Shown here one piece after another: positions 16,810 through 24,680 of a stretch of 64,000 nt of DNA (the stretch's first letter is position 1; each line of letters starts with the position of its first letter). Origin of the DNA: Moorella sp. E308F (GTDB taxonomy: Bacteria > Bacillota > DSM-521 > Neomoorellales > Neomoorellaceae). The notes beneath the pieces were generated by a model that was given only the letters and a program-made list of their open reading frames with translations, was not told the origin of the DNA and searched no databases. The stretch covers positions 551,639-615,638 of the forward strand of contig NZ_BJKN01000001.1 of the NCBI RefSeq assembly GCF_006538365.1, in the 5' to 3' direction. The position numbers and the translations under genes were made by a program.

Positions 16810-18023
16810 TAGTGATAATCCACCTCCACCTGCATGCCATCTGCCAGGCTTTCCGCTCCTTTAATGACAACACTCTCCCCGGGGTTTACCCCGGATAAAA
16901 TTTCGATGCCGTCTTTTAATTTTTTACCCGGTTCTACGTAACGCAGGTGGGCCGTCCCTTCAGCATCGACAATATATACCCCGGAAAAATCATACTTTTT
17001 GATGATGGCCTCTTCGGGTAGCACAATACCCTTTTTGAGCCCGGCAGGCAGATATACCCTGGCAAACATCCCCGGTTTGGCGCCGTTTTTTTCCGGCAAG
17101 TCGATTTTAATCTTAAATGTCCTGGACACAGGATCAACGGCGGGGTTTATTTCCGCAACCCTGCCAGTAATCTCTTGCCCCAGGGTATCTACTTTAATTT
17201 TTAAAGGATCGCCGAGATGAATATCCTGCAGGTATTTTTCATTCACGGCCGCTTCCACCCTCCAGGGCGGCCTATCAACAATCAAGAGGGGCTGTCCCGG
17301 CCCCACCAGGTCGCCTTCTTCGGCCAGTTTTTGGACAACATAACCGTCAAAAGGAGCGTTTATAGCGGCATAGCTTAATTGAATGGCCATTGCCTCGACA
17401 CTTGCCTGGGCCTCTTTTACTTTGGCCATAGCCTGTTCCCGCTGGGCCAGCAGGGCCTGTTCCTGGGCTTCTAAGCGCTCCATTTGCGCCTTCGTTGCCT
17501 TGAAACGCTCAGTAGCGTTATCAAAATCTTGAGTAGTGGCTGCGCCCACCTGGAAAAGCTTTTTTGTTCGTTCATAAGTGCTTTGGGCGTTAGCCAGGCT
17601 GGCCTCCGCAGCTTTCTTAGCCGCGGCTACGTCTTCTAAAGCGGCTTCTGCTGCGTTTACAGCCTTTAAAGCTTGTTCCAGGCCGGCCCTGGCCTGGTCG
17701 CTGTGGGCTACAATCTCGCGCTGGTCCAGTCTCACCAGTAACTGGCCCCTATGGAAGCTATCTCCTTCGCGGACATAAATCTTTTCTACATGAGCCATTA
17801 TTTTAGATGCCAGTTTAACCCTTTCCTGGGGAATTACAGTAGCGGTAACATAGGAAGCTTCTGTAATGGTCTGTTCTTTTACCTTGATTGCTGTTACTTT
17901 AATTTTTTCCTGGCCTGCCTCATCTTTTTTTATATCAGCATGGTCTTTTTTCCAGACAGCGGCGACCGCTACCAGGATAGCCACAACTGCGATAATAACC
18001 AGGAACTTTGTCTTCCCCCTCAT
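16809..18023 (-). CDS. RND efflux adaptor (membrane fusion protein)
   Basis: 404 residues. An uncleaved membrane anchor (TKFLVIIAVVAILVAVAAVW, about 5-24) is followed by the first lipoyl half, an Ala-rich coiled-coil hairpin (about 95-205), the second lipoyl half with APFDGYVVQKLAEEGDLV, then beta-barrel and membrane-proximal domains. AGGTGAGG lies 8 nt before the ATG. It joins the RND permease (1-nt overlap) and follows the TolC-like gene by 152 nt; that gap contains an inverted repeat. Confidence 0.9.
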   Translation of the reverse strand: MRGKTKFLVIIAVVAILVAVAAVWKKDHADIKKDEAGQEKIKVTAIKVKEQTITEASYVTATVIPQERVKLASKIMAHVEKIYVREGDSFHRGQLLVRLDQREIVAHSDQARAGLEQALKAVNAAEAALEDVAAAKKAAEASLANAQSTYERTKKLFQVGAATTQDFDNATERFKATKAQMERLEAQEQALLAQREQAMAKVKEAQASVEAMAIQLSYAAINAPFDGYVVQKLAEEGDLVGPGQPLLIVDRPPWRVEAAVNEKYLQDIHLGDPLKIKVDTLGQEITGRVAEINPAVDPVSRTFKIKIDLPEKNGAKPGMFARVYLPAGLKKGIVLPEEAIIKKYDFSGVYIVDAEGTAHLRYVEPGKKLKDGIEILSGVNPGESVVIKGAESLADGMQVEVDYH

Positions 18024-18122
18024 AAAATGTCCTCACCTTTTCCCCTTAATTAAATTTGATTTTATTATGCTGATGCAATAGTTCGCTGTTAATGGCTTTT
18101 TGCGAAATATAAAGGATTAATA

Positions 18123-18149
18123 ATGTAGCTTACATATTGCAAGCTACAT
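18123..18149 (-). promoter_or_regulatory. Inverted repeat between the TolC-like and adaptor genes
   Basis: ATGTAGCTT and AAGCTACAT form a perfect 9-bp inverted repeat with a 9-nt spacer. No T run follows on the minus strand, so it looks more like an operator or an mRNA hairpin than a terminator. It lies about 100 nt before the adaptor start. Confidence 0.45.
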
Positions 18150-18175
18150 CATCGTAAACAATTGGTTCTGCCGGT

Positions 18176-19309
18176 TTATTTATCAAACTGCTTTATATCC
18201 TTACCGGTAAGCCATTTGAATGCCGCCACACTGGCGTAATGGGCTGCCTTTAAAGAATTTAGAGCTGTCGTTGCTTCAACAGCCTGTGCCTCTAACTTGA
18301 GGAGTTGCTCCCGGGTAATTACCCCTACTTCATACTGCACCTTCCCGGTGCGGACATTTTCCTCAGCAGCGGCAACTCCTTTCTGGGCTGCAACAATTTG
18401 CTCTTCCAGGTTTAATATGTCGCGGTACGCTTTCCTTACCTGCTCGCGTACGGCATCCTCGGCACTGAGCCGGGCAAAATTGACTGAGTAGACATCATGT
18501 TTTTCCACGTCGTAATCTTTAACAGCAGTACCGTTAGGTCCATAGGTAAAGGGGTAATCCAGGTCCCAGTTTTCAATGTCGGTTTTCCGCCGCAACAGCC
18601 AGACGTCATAATTTGTATCTACCGCCCTCTCTGCTTCCACCTCTACATCCTGGATATCCATTTTTCTATAATCGGGAACAATAACCTCGTAACGTTTACT
18701 TAATTCAACGCCCATGAGCCTGTTTAAGGCTTCATAGGCTTTTTCCAGGTTCTGCCGGGCAACTTCCAAACTCTTTTGTGCATTTTCTGCCTGGGCCTCT
18801 ATACCGCTTAAATTCGCTTGAGTCGCCATGCCTACGGCTACCATAGCCTGCATATTTTTTAGCGATACTGTGTCCCTGCTGGCAATAATCTCTGCTCTTT
18901 TTAAATTTTCCTGGGCGGTAACAACATCCATATATTTACTTATAATATCAAGGGCCAGTTTGCGCCTTGCCTCTTCCAGTTCCCTTTTTTTAATGCGCCA
19001 GTTGATATCTACGTTTAACAAGCTGGTCCACATGCTTTGAGCTTCCGCAGTGACTGCTCCCACTCCGGGAGCAGGAGCATAATTTACATCATCGGCCACA
19101 TCTTTTCGCTGTTCCCATAACCGCTCCACCTGTTCTTGAATCGACTTTAAATCGTTACTATTTTTTAGCGCGGTATCTATAGCCTCATCTACAGTCAGGG
19201 TTTCCTGGCCATAGGCGCTACCAGATGGTACGAGTAAGCTCATTATAAGCAGAATAATAAAGACTGGCAGCCATTTTTTCCCGGGTTGGTACATTATGTT
19301 ATCCCTCAT
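18176..19309 (-). CDS. TolC-like (outer membrane factor family) protein, shortened
   Basis: 377 residues from the ATG at 19309 (GGAGGG 5 nt upstream; an ATG at 19294 is also possible). A signal peptide ends SAYGQETL. Two halves with long helices are visible: ETLTVDEAIDTALKNSNDLK at the start and GKVQYEVGVITREQLLKLEA near the end, both typical of the TolC family. The parts between helices that form the beta-barrel in TolC are short here (about 25 residues with MWTSLLNVDINWR in half one, a charged stretch in half two). The whole is below the usual 420-490 residues. It lies upstream of the RND adaptor and permease, so a joint role is likely. Whether it sits in an outer membrane is doubtful. Confidence 0.75.
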   Translation of the reverse strand: MRDNIMYQPGKKWLPVFIILLIMSLLVPSGSAYGQETLTVDEAIDTALKNSNDLKSIQEQVERLWEQRKDVADDVNYAPAPGVGAVTAEAQSMWTSLLNVDINWRIKKRELEEARRKLALDIISKYMDVVTAQENLKRAEIIASRDTVSLKNMQAMVAVGMATQANLSGIEAQAENAQKSLEVARQNLEKAYEALNRLMGVELSKRYEVIVPDYRKMDIQDVEVEAERAVDTNYDVWLLRRKTDIENWDLDYPFTYGPNGTAVKDYDVEKHDVYSVNFARLSAEDAVREQVRKAYRDILNLEEQIVAAQKGVAAAEENVRTGKVQYEVGVITREQLLKLEAQAVEATTALNSLKAAHYASVAAFKWLTGKDIKQFDK

Positions 19310-19333
19310 GTTATCCCTCCACAATATACAGGA

Positions 19334-19360
19334 GACGGGACCGTTAAAAGCGGCCCCGTC
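19334..19360 (-). terminator. Hairpin between the 821-residue stalk gene and the TolC-like gene
   Basis: On the minus strand GACGGGGCCG pairs with CGGTCCCGTC (one G-U) around a 7-nt loop. The following bases are not a clear T run. With a 69-nt gap between stop and start, it may be a weak terminator or attenuator rather than a full stop. Confidence 0.45.
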
Positions 19361-19378
19361 CCAGCACCATATGCAACG

Positions 19379-21844
19379 CTACAGGGTCATGGTTACCGTC
19401 CGGGTGGCTTCGTCCCAGTCAACCTGGGCACCGAAGGCCTGGGCAACCCAGCGGAAGGGCACCATGATCCGGCCGTTGACCACCTCGGTAGGTACGTCCA
19501 TGGTAATGGGGGCACCATTGATGGACATGATCATGCTGCCAGGAATTACCTGGACAACCCGGCCGTTGCCGATAAAGGTTGCTGTCCTACCGTCCCAGAG
19601 GATATTCTCGGGAGTAATCCCCAGGGCGTAGGCGGCATAGCGCATGGGCAAGTAGGTCCGGCCGTTCTTCGTATAAGCAACTACGTCCATGGTGCTCTGC
19701 ACGTCATTGACAGTGTAAGTGTTGCTACCAATTACGAAGCTAGCTGTCTTCTTACCAGTTTCACCGGGCACCGGATTGACAACCTTGGCGATGAGCGCCT
19801 TGGCTGCTGTGGAGGTCTTCGGGAAGATCTTGTAGTCGCTTCCTACTACGAAGGCCTCTTTTCCGGCCACCTCAAGGGTTGTACCATCATACTCATATTC
19901 CTTCTGCACTTCTGTCTTATCGTTCACTTCGGCCACAGCAGGACCCTGGACCTTGGCGATGACATCACCGTCGGGAACACTCCGGTCGGCAACAATTTTG
20001 ATGCCGCTGATTTTGATAGTGCTGGCTACTGAACTCTTAGTATCAACCGGGATTACCAGCTGGTTATCATCGGTATTGCTGGCGCCGACGGTGCGAATAT
20101 CTCCGGACAGGAATTTAATGTTACCTTCAACAACCTCTACTTTCGGCGCAGCAACAAACTTTACTCCTTCCGGCAGGTCGATGATTAAATCCTTATCATC
20201 GTCAATAGCACCGGCGTATTTTTCTTTCACAAGCAAATCCCCGACTTCCGTTACTTCACCGGCTTTAACCTCGGTGGTTGCGGAAGCTTCCATAGTTACG
20301 GGGGACTCAACTTTGGCCACCACCACACTGCCACTGACCCCAGCCGTACCGCTGGCCTCAATCACCAGGTCTCCGCTCGAACCGGGCTCCAGAGCAACTT
20401 CCATGTCCTCAAGCACCAGTTCAGCGCCTTCGCTCGTCGATTTACCCCTGACTATCCACTTGGCATCGCGCCCGTCGGTGCCGGGGAAGCCGGCAAACTC
20501 CAGGCTCACGCCCTTATCGCTGTCCTCATCGATCTTGTGCCACTTGGCGTTGGCGGGCAGAGTCAGGATAATGGTCCTTCCCTCCACCAGGCTGCCGGCG
20601 ATGGATTCTTTAATCACAACCTTGCCAATCCTGGCGTCGATCTGGCCGGAATACAGCAGCGGCGCATCCATAGCTTCCAGGGTCGATTCATATTGGCCGT
20701 ACTCGGCAATGGTCAACTCGCTGGGTGTTAAGTCGCTCTTGCTGCCGGTAGTAGAGATAATTACATCTCCCCGCTGGGCGTCCTGCTCATCTACTACCGC
20801 TATATTGATCTTAATCTCGAAGGCGGTTTCCTTGTAGGTTCCGTCGCGGCCATCCGCTGTCTCCAGGACCCAACCCCCGTCAGGAGTACCGTCATTGTTG
20901 ATGTCCTTCTGGGGGTCCCATACCTTGAGATTTACTTTTAACTCGTCATCATTAAAACCAGTAAATTCTAAACCGATGGCAGGCTGAGCTGGATCAGCCG
21001 GCTTATTGGAAGTATCGCTTAATGTGCCGGTTGTATAAACAATCTGGTCGCCCCACAGACGGGTTACCGTCAGCCCGTCGCCGATCCACTCAAAATCAGA
21101 GGGTAGCTTAAACTTCAGCGATTCGCTGCCGCTATCCAGAGCGCTGGGCTTTTTCTCGGTAACACGGATCTTAATTGGATCATCGATGGTGTTGTCGCTG
21201 AAGGACGGGATGTTAGTCGCCGCCAGCTCTACCTTGTTAGCTCCGGTGACCACGCGGCCGACTACCACGCTGCCGGTGGGGAAACCAGAACCGCTGGAAG
21301 TAGTGGCGGTCAATTTAATGTCGCCATCAAAGCCGCTATCTACATAAACGCGCGGGAATTCGAGTTTAATTATGGAAGCGTCGGTAGGCTCGGTACCATT
21401 CATTGGCTGCGGTGTGCCTACTACAGTGAGTTTGAATTCTTCATCGCTGACCTGACTTAAGGCAATATCGGTAATTTGGGTAAGTTCGTTGATCTTGCCG
21501 GCCAGCGAATAGGGGACAAACGCTTTGACCGTAATATTGCCGGCGCTGTCTTTTAAATACGCATACCCACTAACAGTATCATAACCGCTAATGCTGCCGA
21601 TCACGAAATCACTGGGAAACATCAGGTTAACCGAATCGCCCTGCTTCAAGGTCCCTCCGTCAATTTCCACGACTACGCTGCCCAGTTCCTGCCACACACC
21701 GTCCAGGACGCTGGGCACCGTGAGGGCCCGGTACTCGCTGGCGGCCAGAGCGCTCCCCGCACCCAAGGGGAACAGGGTAACCAGCATGGTTAGTACCAAC
21801 AACACTGAAATAAGTTTACCACGCTTCTTAAAATCTCTCGCCAT
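19379..21844 (-). CDS. Large stalk-domain surface protein
   Basis: 821 residues. A signal peptide (about 1-34) ends SALAASEY. About 650 residues of repeated beta-rich, acidic segments follow, including SLVEGRTIILTLPANAKW and GDLVIEASGTAGVSGSVVVA. The C-terminus is a copper-amine-oxidase-N (stalk) domain (about 690-821) with GRTYLPMRYAAYALGITPEN and VVNGRIMVPFRWVAQAFGAQ. The protein is a paralogue of the partial gene at 1-1442. GGGAGGG lies 6 nt before the ATG. It is likely exported as a cell-surface component. It lies directly upstream of the TolC-like gene on the same strand. Function is inferred from architecture only. Confidence 0.82.
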   Translation of the reverse strand: MARDFKKRGKLISVLLVLTMLVTLFPLGAGSALAASEYRALTVPSVLDGVWQELGSVVVEIDGGTLKQGDSVNLMFPSDFVIGSISGYDTVSGYAYLKDSAGNITVKAFVPYSLAGKINELTQITDIALSQVSDEEFKLTVVGTPQPMNGTEPTDASIIKLEFPRVYVDSGFDGDIKLTATTSSGSGFPTGSVVVGRVVTGANKVELAATNIPSFSDNTIDDPIKIRVTEKKPSALDSGSESLKFKLPSDFEWIGDGLTVTRLWGDQIVYTTGTLSDTSNKPADPAQPAIGLEFTGFNDDELKVNLKVWDPQKDINNDGTPDGGWVLETADGRDGTYKETAFEIKINIAVVDEQDAQRGDVIISTTGSKSDLTPSELTIAEYGQYESTLEAMDAPLLYSGQIDARIGKVVIKESIAGSLVEGRTIILTLPANAKWHKIDEDSDKGVSLEFAGFPGTDGRDAKWIVRGKSTSEGAELVLEDMEVALEPGSSGDLVIEASGTAGVSGSVVVAKVESPVTMEASATTEVKAGEVTEVGDLLVKEKYAGAIDDDKDLIIDLPEGVKFVAAPKVEVVEGNIKFLSGDIRTVGASNTDDNQLVIPVDTKSSVASTIKISGIKIVADRSVPDGDVIAKVQGPAVAEVNDKTEVQKEYEYDGTTLEVAGKEAFVVGSDYKIFPKTSTAAKALIAKVVNPVPGETGKKTASFVIGSNTYTVNDVQSTMDVVAYTKNGRTYLPMRYAAYALGITPENILWDGRTATFIGNGRVVQVIPGSMIMSINGAPITMDVPTEVVNGRIMVPFRWVAQAFGAQVDWDEATRTVTMTL

Positions 21845-21848
21845 TCTT

Positions 21849-22268
21849 TACCCTCCCAATAGTTTGAAGTTGCTCTTCTCCGGGACCGCTGCTTCAGGCC
21901 CGGCGGCGCTTCCAGCGCCTTACCTTTAGCCTCGCCTTCTCCTGCTCTTTGCTTTTACCTCACAGATATTTCCCAACTGCTCCTCAGGCAACACGGCCCC
22001 GCTGGTTATACTGCCTTTTCCCACGAGGCCACCCCCGGGACCAGGTGATCCCCAGGGACACCTTTTTGCTTCTCCTGGTGCCTATCTTGCTCCGTTAATG
22101 ACACTACTGGCACCCCACGGGTTATGATGCCGGCCAGAGAAGCTTTCAGCAGTCAGGATAGCATCCCCCCTTTCACAGGTTTCTCCCCCGCCTTCGGCGC
22201 TTGAAACTCCGGCAGGAAGGTGTTTTTCTTAACAACCTTCCCGCTAACTGGTTATCCAAAATCATTAC
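21849..22268 (-). other. 420-bp GC-rich leader or intergenic region before the stalk gene
   Basis: No gene fits in any frame. Several possible hairpins are visible on the minus strand, including GGAAGGT/ACCTTCC (near 22214-22246) and a segment GCAAAAAGGTGTCCCTGG near 22050. The latter resembles GCAAAAAGGCCTCCCTGG in the leader of the paralogue at 1443-1675. Neither of the ECF boxes found elsewhere in the window is present. I recognise no known riboswitch. Confidence 0.4.
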
Positions 22269-23381
22269 CTATCTGGCCATAAGCCATATGTTTACGATTT
22301 CGTGACCGGCCTCCAGCGATTCTTTTTCTAATGCTTCCAGCTGTTGCTGCAGCATTTTAAGCATGCCGGCGCTGGCATTTGCCTTCTCCTTTTGCCCAGC
22401 CAGCAGTTGATATTCGGCCAGCTTCCTGTTGTACTCCGCTGTGATGTCATTTGTCTCCTGATGGCGCTCCAGTTCTTCCCCCAGGGCAGCTACTTCCTCG
22501 ACCAGCTTGCCTGCTGCTTGCACCGGTACTACCAGGCGGAGAATAGTCTCTTCGTTTTGCCATACCCACACCACCTGTGGGGATTCCGCTCCTGCCTGCG
22601 TGGCCAGGGTTAATACCTTCTCTTGAACCGCTGGTAGGTTAGCTACCTTTAGCTTGAGCAGCGTACTGCGGCTATGCCTGGTATTGCTCAGGAAAACCCG
22701 GGCAGGCTGGCCTTCTTGTTTTTGAGACGCAGGTTGCGGGCTGGTTACTTCAGGCTGTTGCCCTGAGATTTGTCCCTTATTCACTTCTTGCTGGGGTTTA
22801 GCGAGTTCAGGGTTGATTTTTTTCGTATCTACCTGTTGCGTTACCCTTCCTTCGTTTTTATCCTTAAGGGCAGCTGCCTTCCCGGTAGATCCTGTCTCCT
22901 TTGATGCCCTTCCACCATCTCCACGTTGTCCCTGTAAATTTGTTTCCTGGGTTTGTTCCCCTGGTGCCAGGGCTACCGCCGGGGGCTCTACTTGCGAGCT
23001 GTCCTGCCAGGCCACACTTCCATCCGTTGCGCCCCCCGGCCTTTCCTTGTAGGCCAGGAACACGGTGCCTCCGGCCAGTACCGCCACTGCCGCCGCTGCC
23101 GCCAGATGTCTCATCCAGGCAGGCCTCCGTAGCGCAGCATTCGCTTCCCGCTGCCGGGCCTGCTGCTTTATCCTGGTGATGACCGCCGTGCTGAAACCCG
23201 GCGGTGCTTTAACATGCCTGTATATTTCCTGCAGCCCCGCGGATATTTTCCTCATGGCTTCCAGTTCTTCACGGCAGGCGGGACAAACGGCAAGGTGCTT
23301 TTCTATCGCGTCTCTTTCTTTAACCCCCACTTCATTGTCAAAGTAGGGGGAAAGCAAGCGCCGGGCCTGCCGGCAGTTCAT
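22269..23381 (-). CDS. Zinc-finger anti-sigma factor, third paralogue
   Basis: 370 residues from the ATG at 23381. GGAGGAGGAGGG lies 9 nt upstream, whereas the ATG at 23390 directly abuts it. MNCRQARRLLSPYFDNEVGV and HLAVCPACREEL form the HxxxCxxC finger. A membrane helix lies at about 96-115. A Gln/Lys/Gly-rich linker follows, then a C-terminal domain with ITAEYNRKLAEYQLL and a coiled coil, as in the two other anti-sigma proteins. It is about 160 nt downstream of its sigma gene and has its own promoter motif (23468-23495), so it can be made independently. Likely role: membrane tether for the sigma factor at 23541. Confidence 0.83.
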   Translation of the reverse strand: MNCRQARRLLSPYFDNEVGVKERDAIEKHLAVCPACREELEAMRKISAGLQEIYRHVKAPPGFSTAVITRIKQQARQREANAALRRPAWMRHLAAAAAVAVLAGGTVFLAYKERPGGATDGSVAWQDSSQVEPPAVALAPGEQTQETNLQGQRGDGGRASKETGSTGKAAALKDKNEGRVTQQVDTKKINPELAKPQQEVNKGQISGQQPEVTSPQPASQKQEGQPARVFLSNTRHSRSTLLKLKVANLPAVQEKVLTLATQAGAESPQVVWVWQNEETILRLVVPVQAAGKLVEEVAALGEELERHQETNDITAEYNRKLAEYQLLAGQKEKANASAGMLKMLQQQLEALEKESLEAGHEIVNIWLMAR

Positions 23382-23467
23382 AGCAGTCATCCCTCCTCCT
23401 CCAGCCGTTCCGACTTTTTTTGCTCCCGGAGCTACATGCGGTCTCTTCCACCGGCCTTTCTGCATAT

Positions 23468-23495
23468 TAACACGCATAACGAACCCGAAAGTTTC
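23468..23495 (-). promoter_or_regulatory. ECF-type promoter of the third anti-sigma gene
   Basis: On the minus strand GAAACTT (23489-23495), 15 nt, GTGTTA (23468-23473). The same boxes and spacing, with GTGTTT, stand before the sigma gene at 24168-24195. It lies in the gap between the sigma stop and the anti-sigma start. Confidence 0.55.
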
Positions 23496-23540
23496 GCTCC
23501 ATCAGGAAAAATTTTTATGGCCCTCCATACTATTTTGGCC

Positions 23541-24119
23541 CTAGAGATAGAACCCGGCAGCCGCTAACTTTTGTTTCAACCGCTGCCGGCAGCGGTTCAA
23601 CTGGGACTTGAGGCCCGCCTCAGAGTTTTTCAAGATAACGGTAATTTCTTTATAGGAATAACCGTCAATCGCCCTTAATTTGAGCGCCACCCGGCAGTTT
23701 TCCGGGAGTTCGCCCATGGTACGCCACAGCGCCCTCCAGAACTCTTTCTTTTTTAATTCTTCTTCCGGATTGTTCCCTTCACTTGCTATTTCCCAGCTTA
23801 TTCCGCCATCATCGGTACCCCCTCCGGCATCCAGGGAAAATATCTGTACCTTCTTGCGCCTTCTCCACCAGTCAATCCACAGATTAACACCAATTCTATG
23901 CACCCAGGCGTCAAACCCTCGCTCGTCATTAACGAAATTTGGCAGTGCTATGTACACTTTCAGCAAGATTTCCTGGGCCAGATCTTCAGCGTCGGCATGG
24001 TTGCCTGCCAGGGTGAAGGCCAGGGAGTAAATCTTCTCCTGGTAGGCTCTTACCAGCTCTTCAAAAGCGTACATATCCCCTTGCTGGACCCTGGCTATCA
24101 GGCCTTTGACTTCATCCAT
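23541..24119 (-). CDS. ECF RNA polymerase sigma factor, third paralogue
   Basis: 192 residues with sigma region 2 (about 20-90: FEELVRAYQEKIYSLAFTLA, then DAEDLAQEILLKVY) and region 4 (about 125-185: LPENCRVALKLRAIDGYSYK, then EAGLKSQLNRCRQRLKQKL). It is clearly related to copies 1 and 2 but far from identical. It would direct RNA polymerase to promoters such as its own (24168-24195) and that of the anti-sigma gene. The signal sensed is unknown; the envelope genes on either side suggest envelope stress. Confidence 0.9.
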   Translation of the reverse strand: MDEVKGLIARVQQGDMYAFEELVRAYQEKIYSLAFTLAGNHADAEDLAQEILLKVYIALPNFVNDERGFDAWVHRIGVNLWIDWWRRRKKVQIFSLDAGGGTDDGGISWEIASEGNNPEEELKKKEFWRALWRTMGELPENCRVALKLRAIDGYSYKEITVILKNSEAGLKSQLNRCRQRLKQKLAAAGFYL

Positions 24120-24167
24120 GGATAGACACCCTTAATCCGGTTCCTGCCTTTTTCGTTTTCTGCTTAT

Positions 24168-24195
24168 AAACACGAAAAACGCCAGCAAAAGTTTC
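24168..24195 (-). promoter_or_regulatory. ECF-type promoter of the third sigma gene
   Basis: GAAACTT (24189-24195 on the minus strand), 15 nt, GTGTTT (24168-24173). It is paired with the near-identical motif before the anti-sigma gene, which supports an autoregulated circuit with a specificity different from that of copies 1 and 2. Confidence 0.55.
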
Positions 24196-24301
24196 GGCCT
24201 GAAGAAATAAATTTTTTAACGAAGAGCAGGTTAATTTTTCGGAAATACTCTCCCGTCCTGATGGCAGAATAAAATGTGGTGTGCACCCTTACCGGGCATA
24301 C

Positions 24302-24333
24302 AAAAAAGCACCCGCGCCAAACAGCCCGGGTGC
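24302..24333 (-). terminator. Minus-strand terminator upstream of the third sigma gene
   Basis: GCACCCG and CGGGTGC pair around a 12-nt loop and are followed on the minus strand by six Ts. It would shield the sigma promoter from readthrough. No minus-strand gene remains just upstream, which suggests a lost gene. Confidence 0.7.
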
Positions 24334-24527
24334 ATAGACAGCATGCCTTTACTATTTTGCTATATTCCTATTACGCTGTCAATTCACAGTCATCTCACCT
24401 TGCCGAAAGCGCCTGGCAAAAGAAAGCCCATACTAGCGCTTGCACCGGCTCGTCAGTTGAGGTTTAAAATATGGCCATCAAAATATGACCTCAGTCTGGA
24501 ATGCAGGCAATGAGGCTGCAAAGAAAA

Positions 24528-24569
24528 ATAAAACGGGGTGAAAGCGAAAAGGGTACGGCGTTGGGCCGG
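24528..24569 (+). repeat. 42-bp direct repeat flanking the Rpn gene, left copy
   Basis: ATAAAACGGGGTGAAAGC, then GAAAAGGGTACGGCG and TTGGGCCGG, matches 25657-25698 with only a few differences. The repeats flank the nuclease gene in the same orientation. Confidence 0.7.
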
Positions 24570-24680
24570 CGGCTGGAGATGCAATAAGGAAGCAAGAGTT
24601 CCCTTGTTATTTAAGGGTTTCCTGAAAGTATCTTTTGCCCCAAAGATATGGTATAATGATAGCCGGAAGAAGGTGTTTCC

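Larger units (their letters stand above)
24196..24680. other. Intergenic region before the Rpn gene
   Basis: No gene is supported. It contains a minus-strand terminator (24302-24333) and the first copy of a 42-bp direct repeat (24528-24569). A TATAAT at 24651-24656 lies about 25 nt before the Rpn start and may be its -10 box. The rest is featureless. Confidence 0.5.

Noticed and set aside
21849-22268. c-di-GMP, c-di-AMP, SAM or TPP riboswitch in the stalk-gene leader
   Set aside because: I looked for the conserved cores I know of each and found none in order; only generic hairpins are present.
24635-24680. Upstream start of the Rpn long frame (MPQRYGIMIAG...)
   Set aside because: It has no ribosome site and reads through the promoter-like TATAAT; the ATG at 24681 in another frame fits the family N-terminus after a one-base correction.
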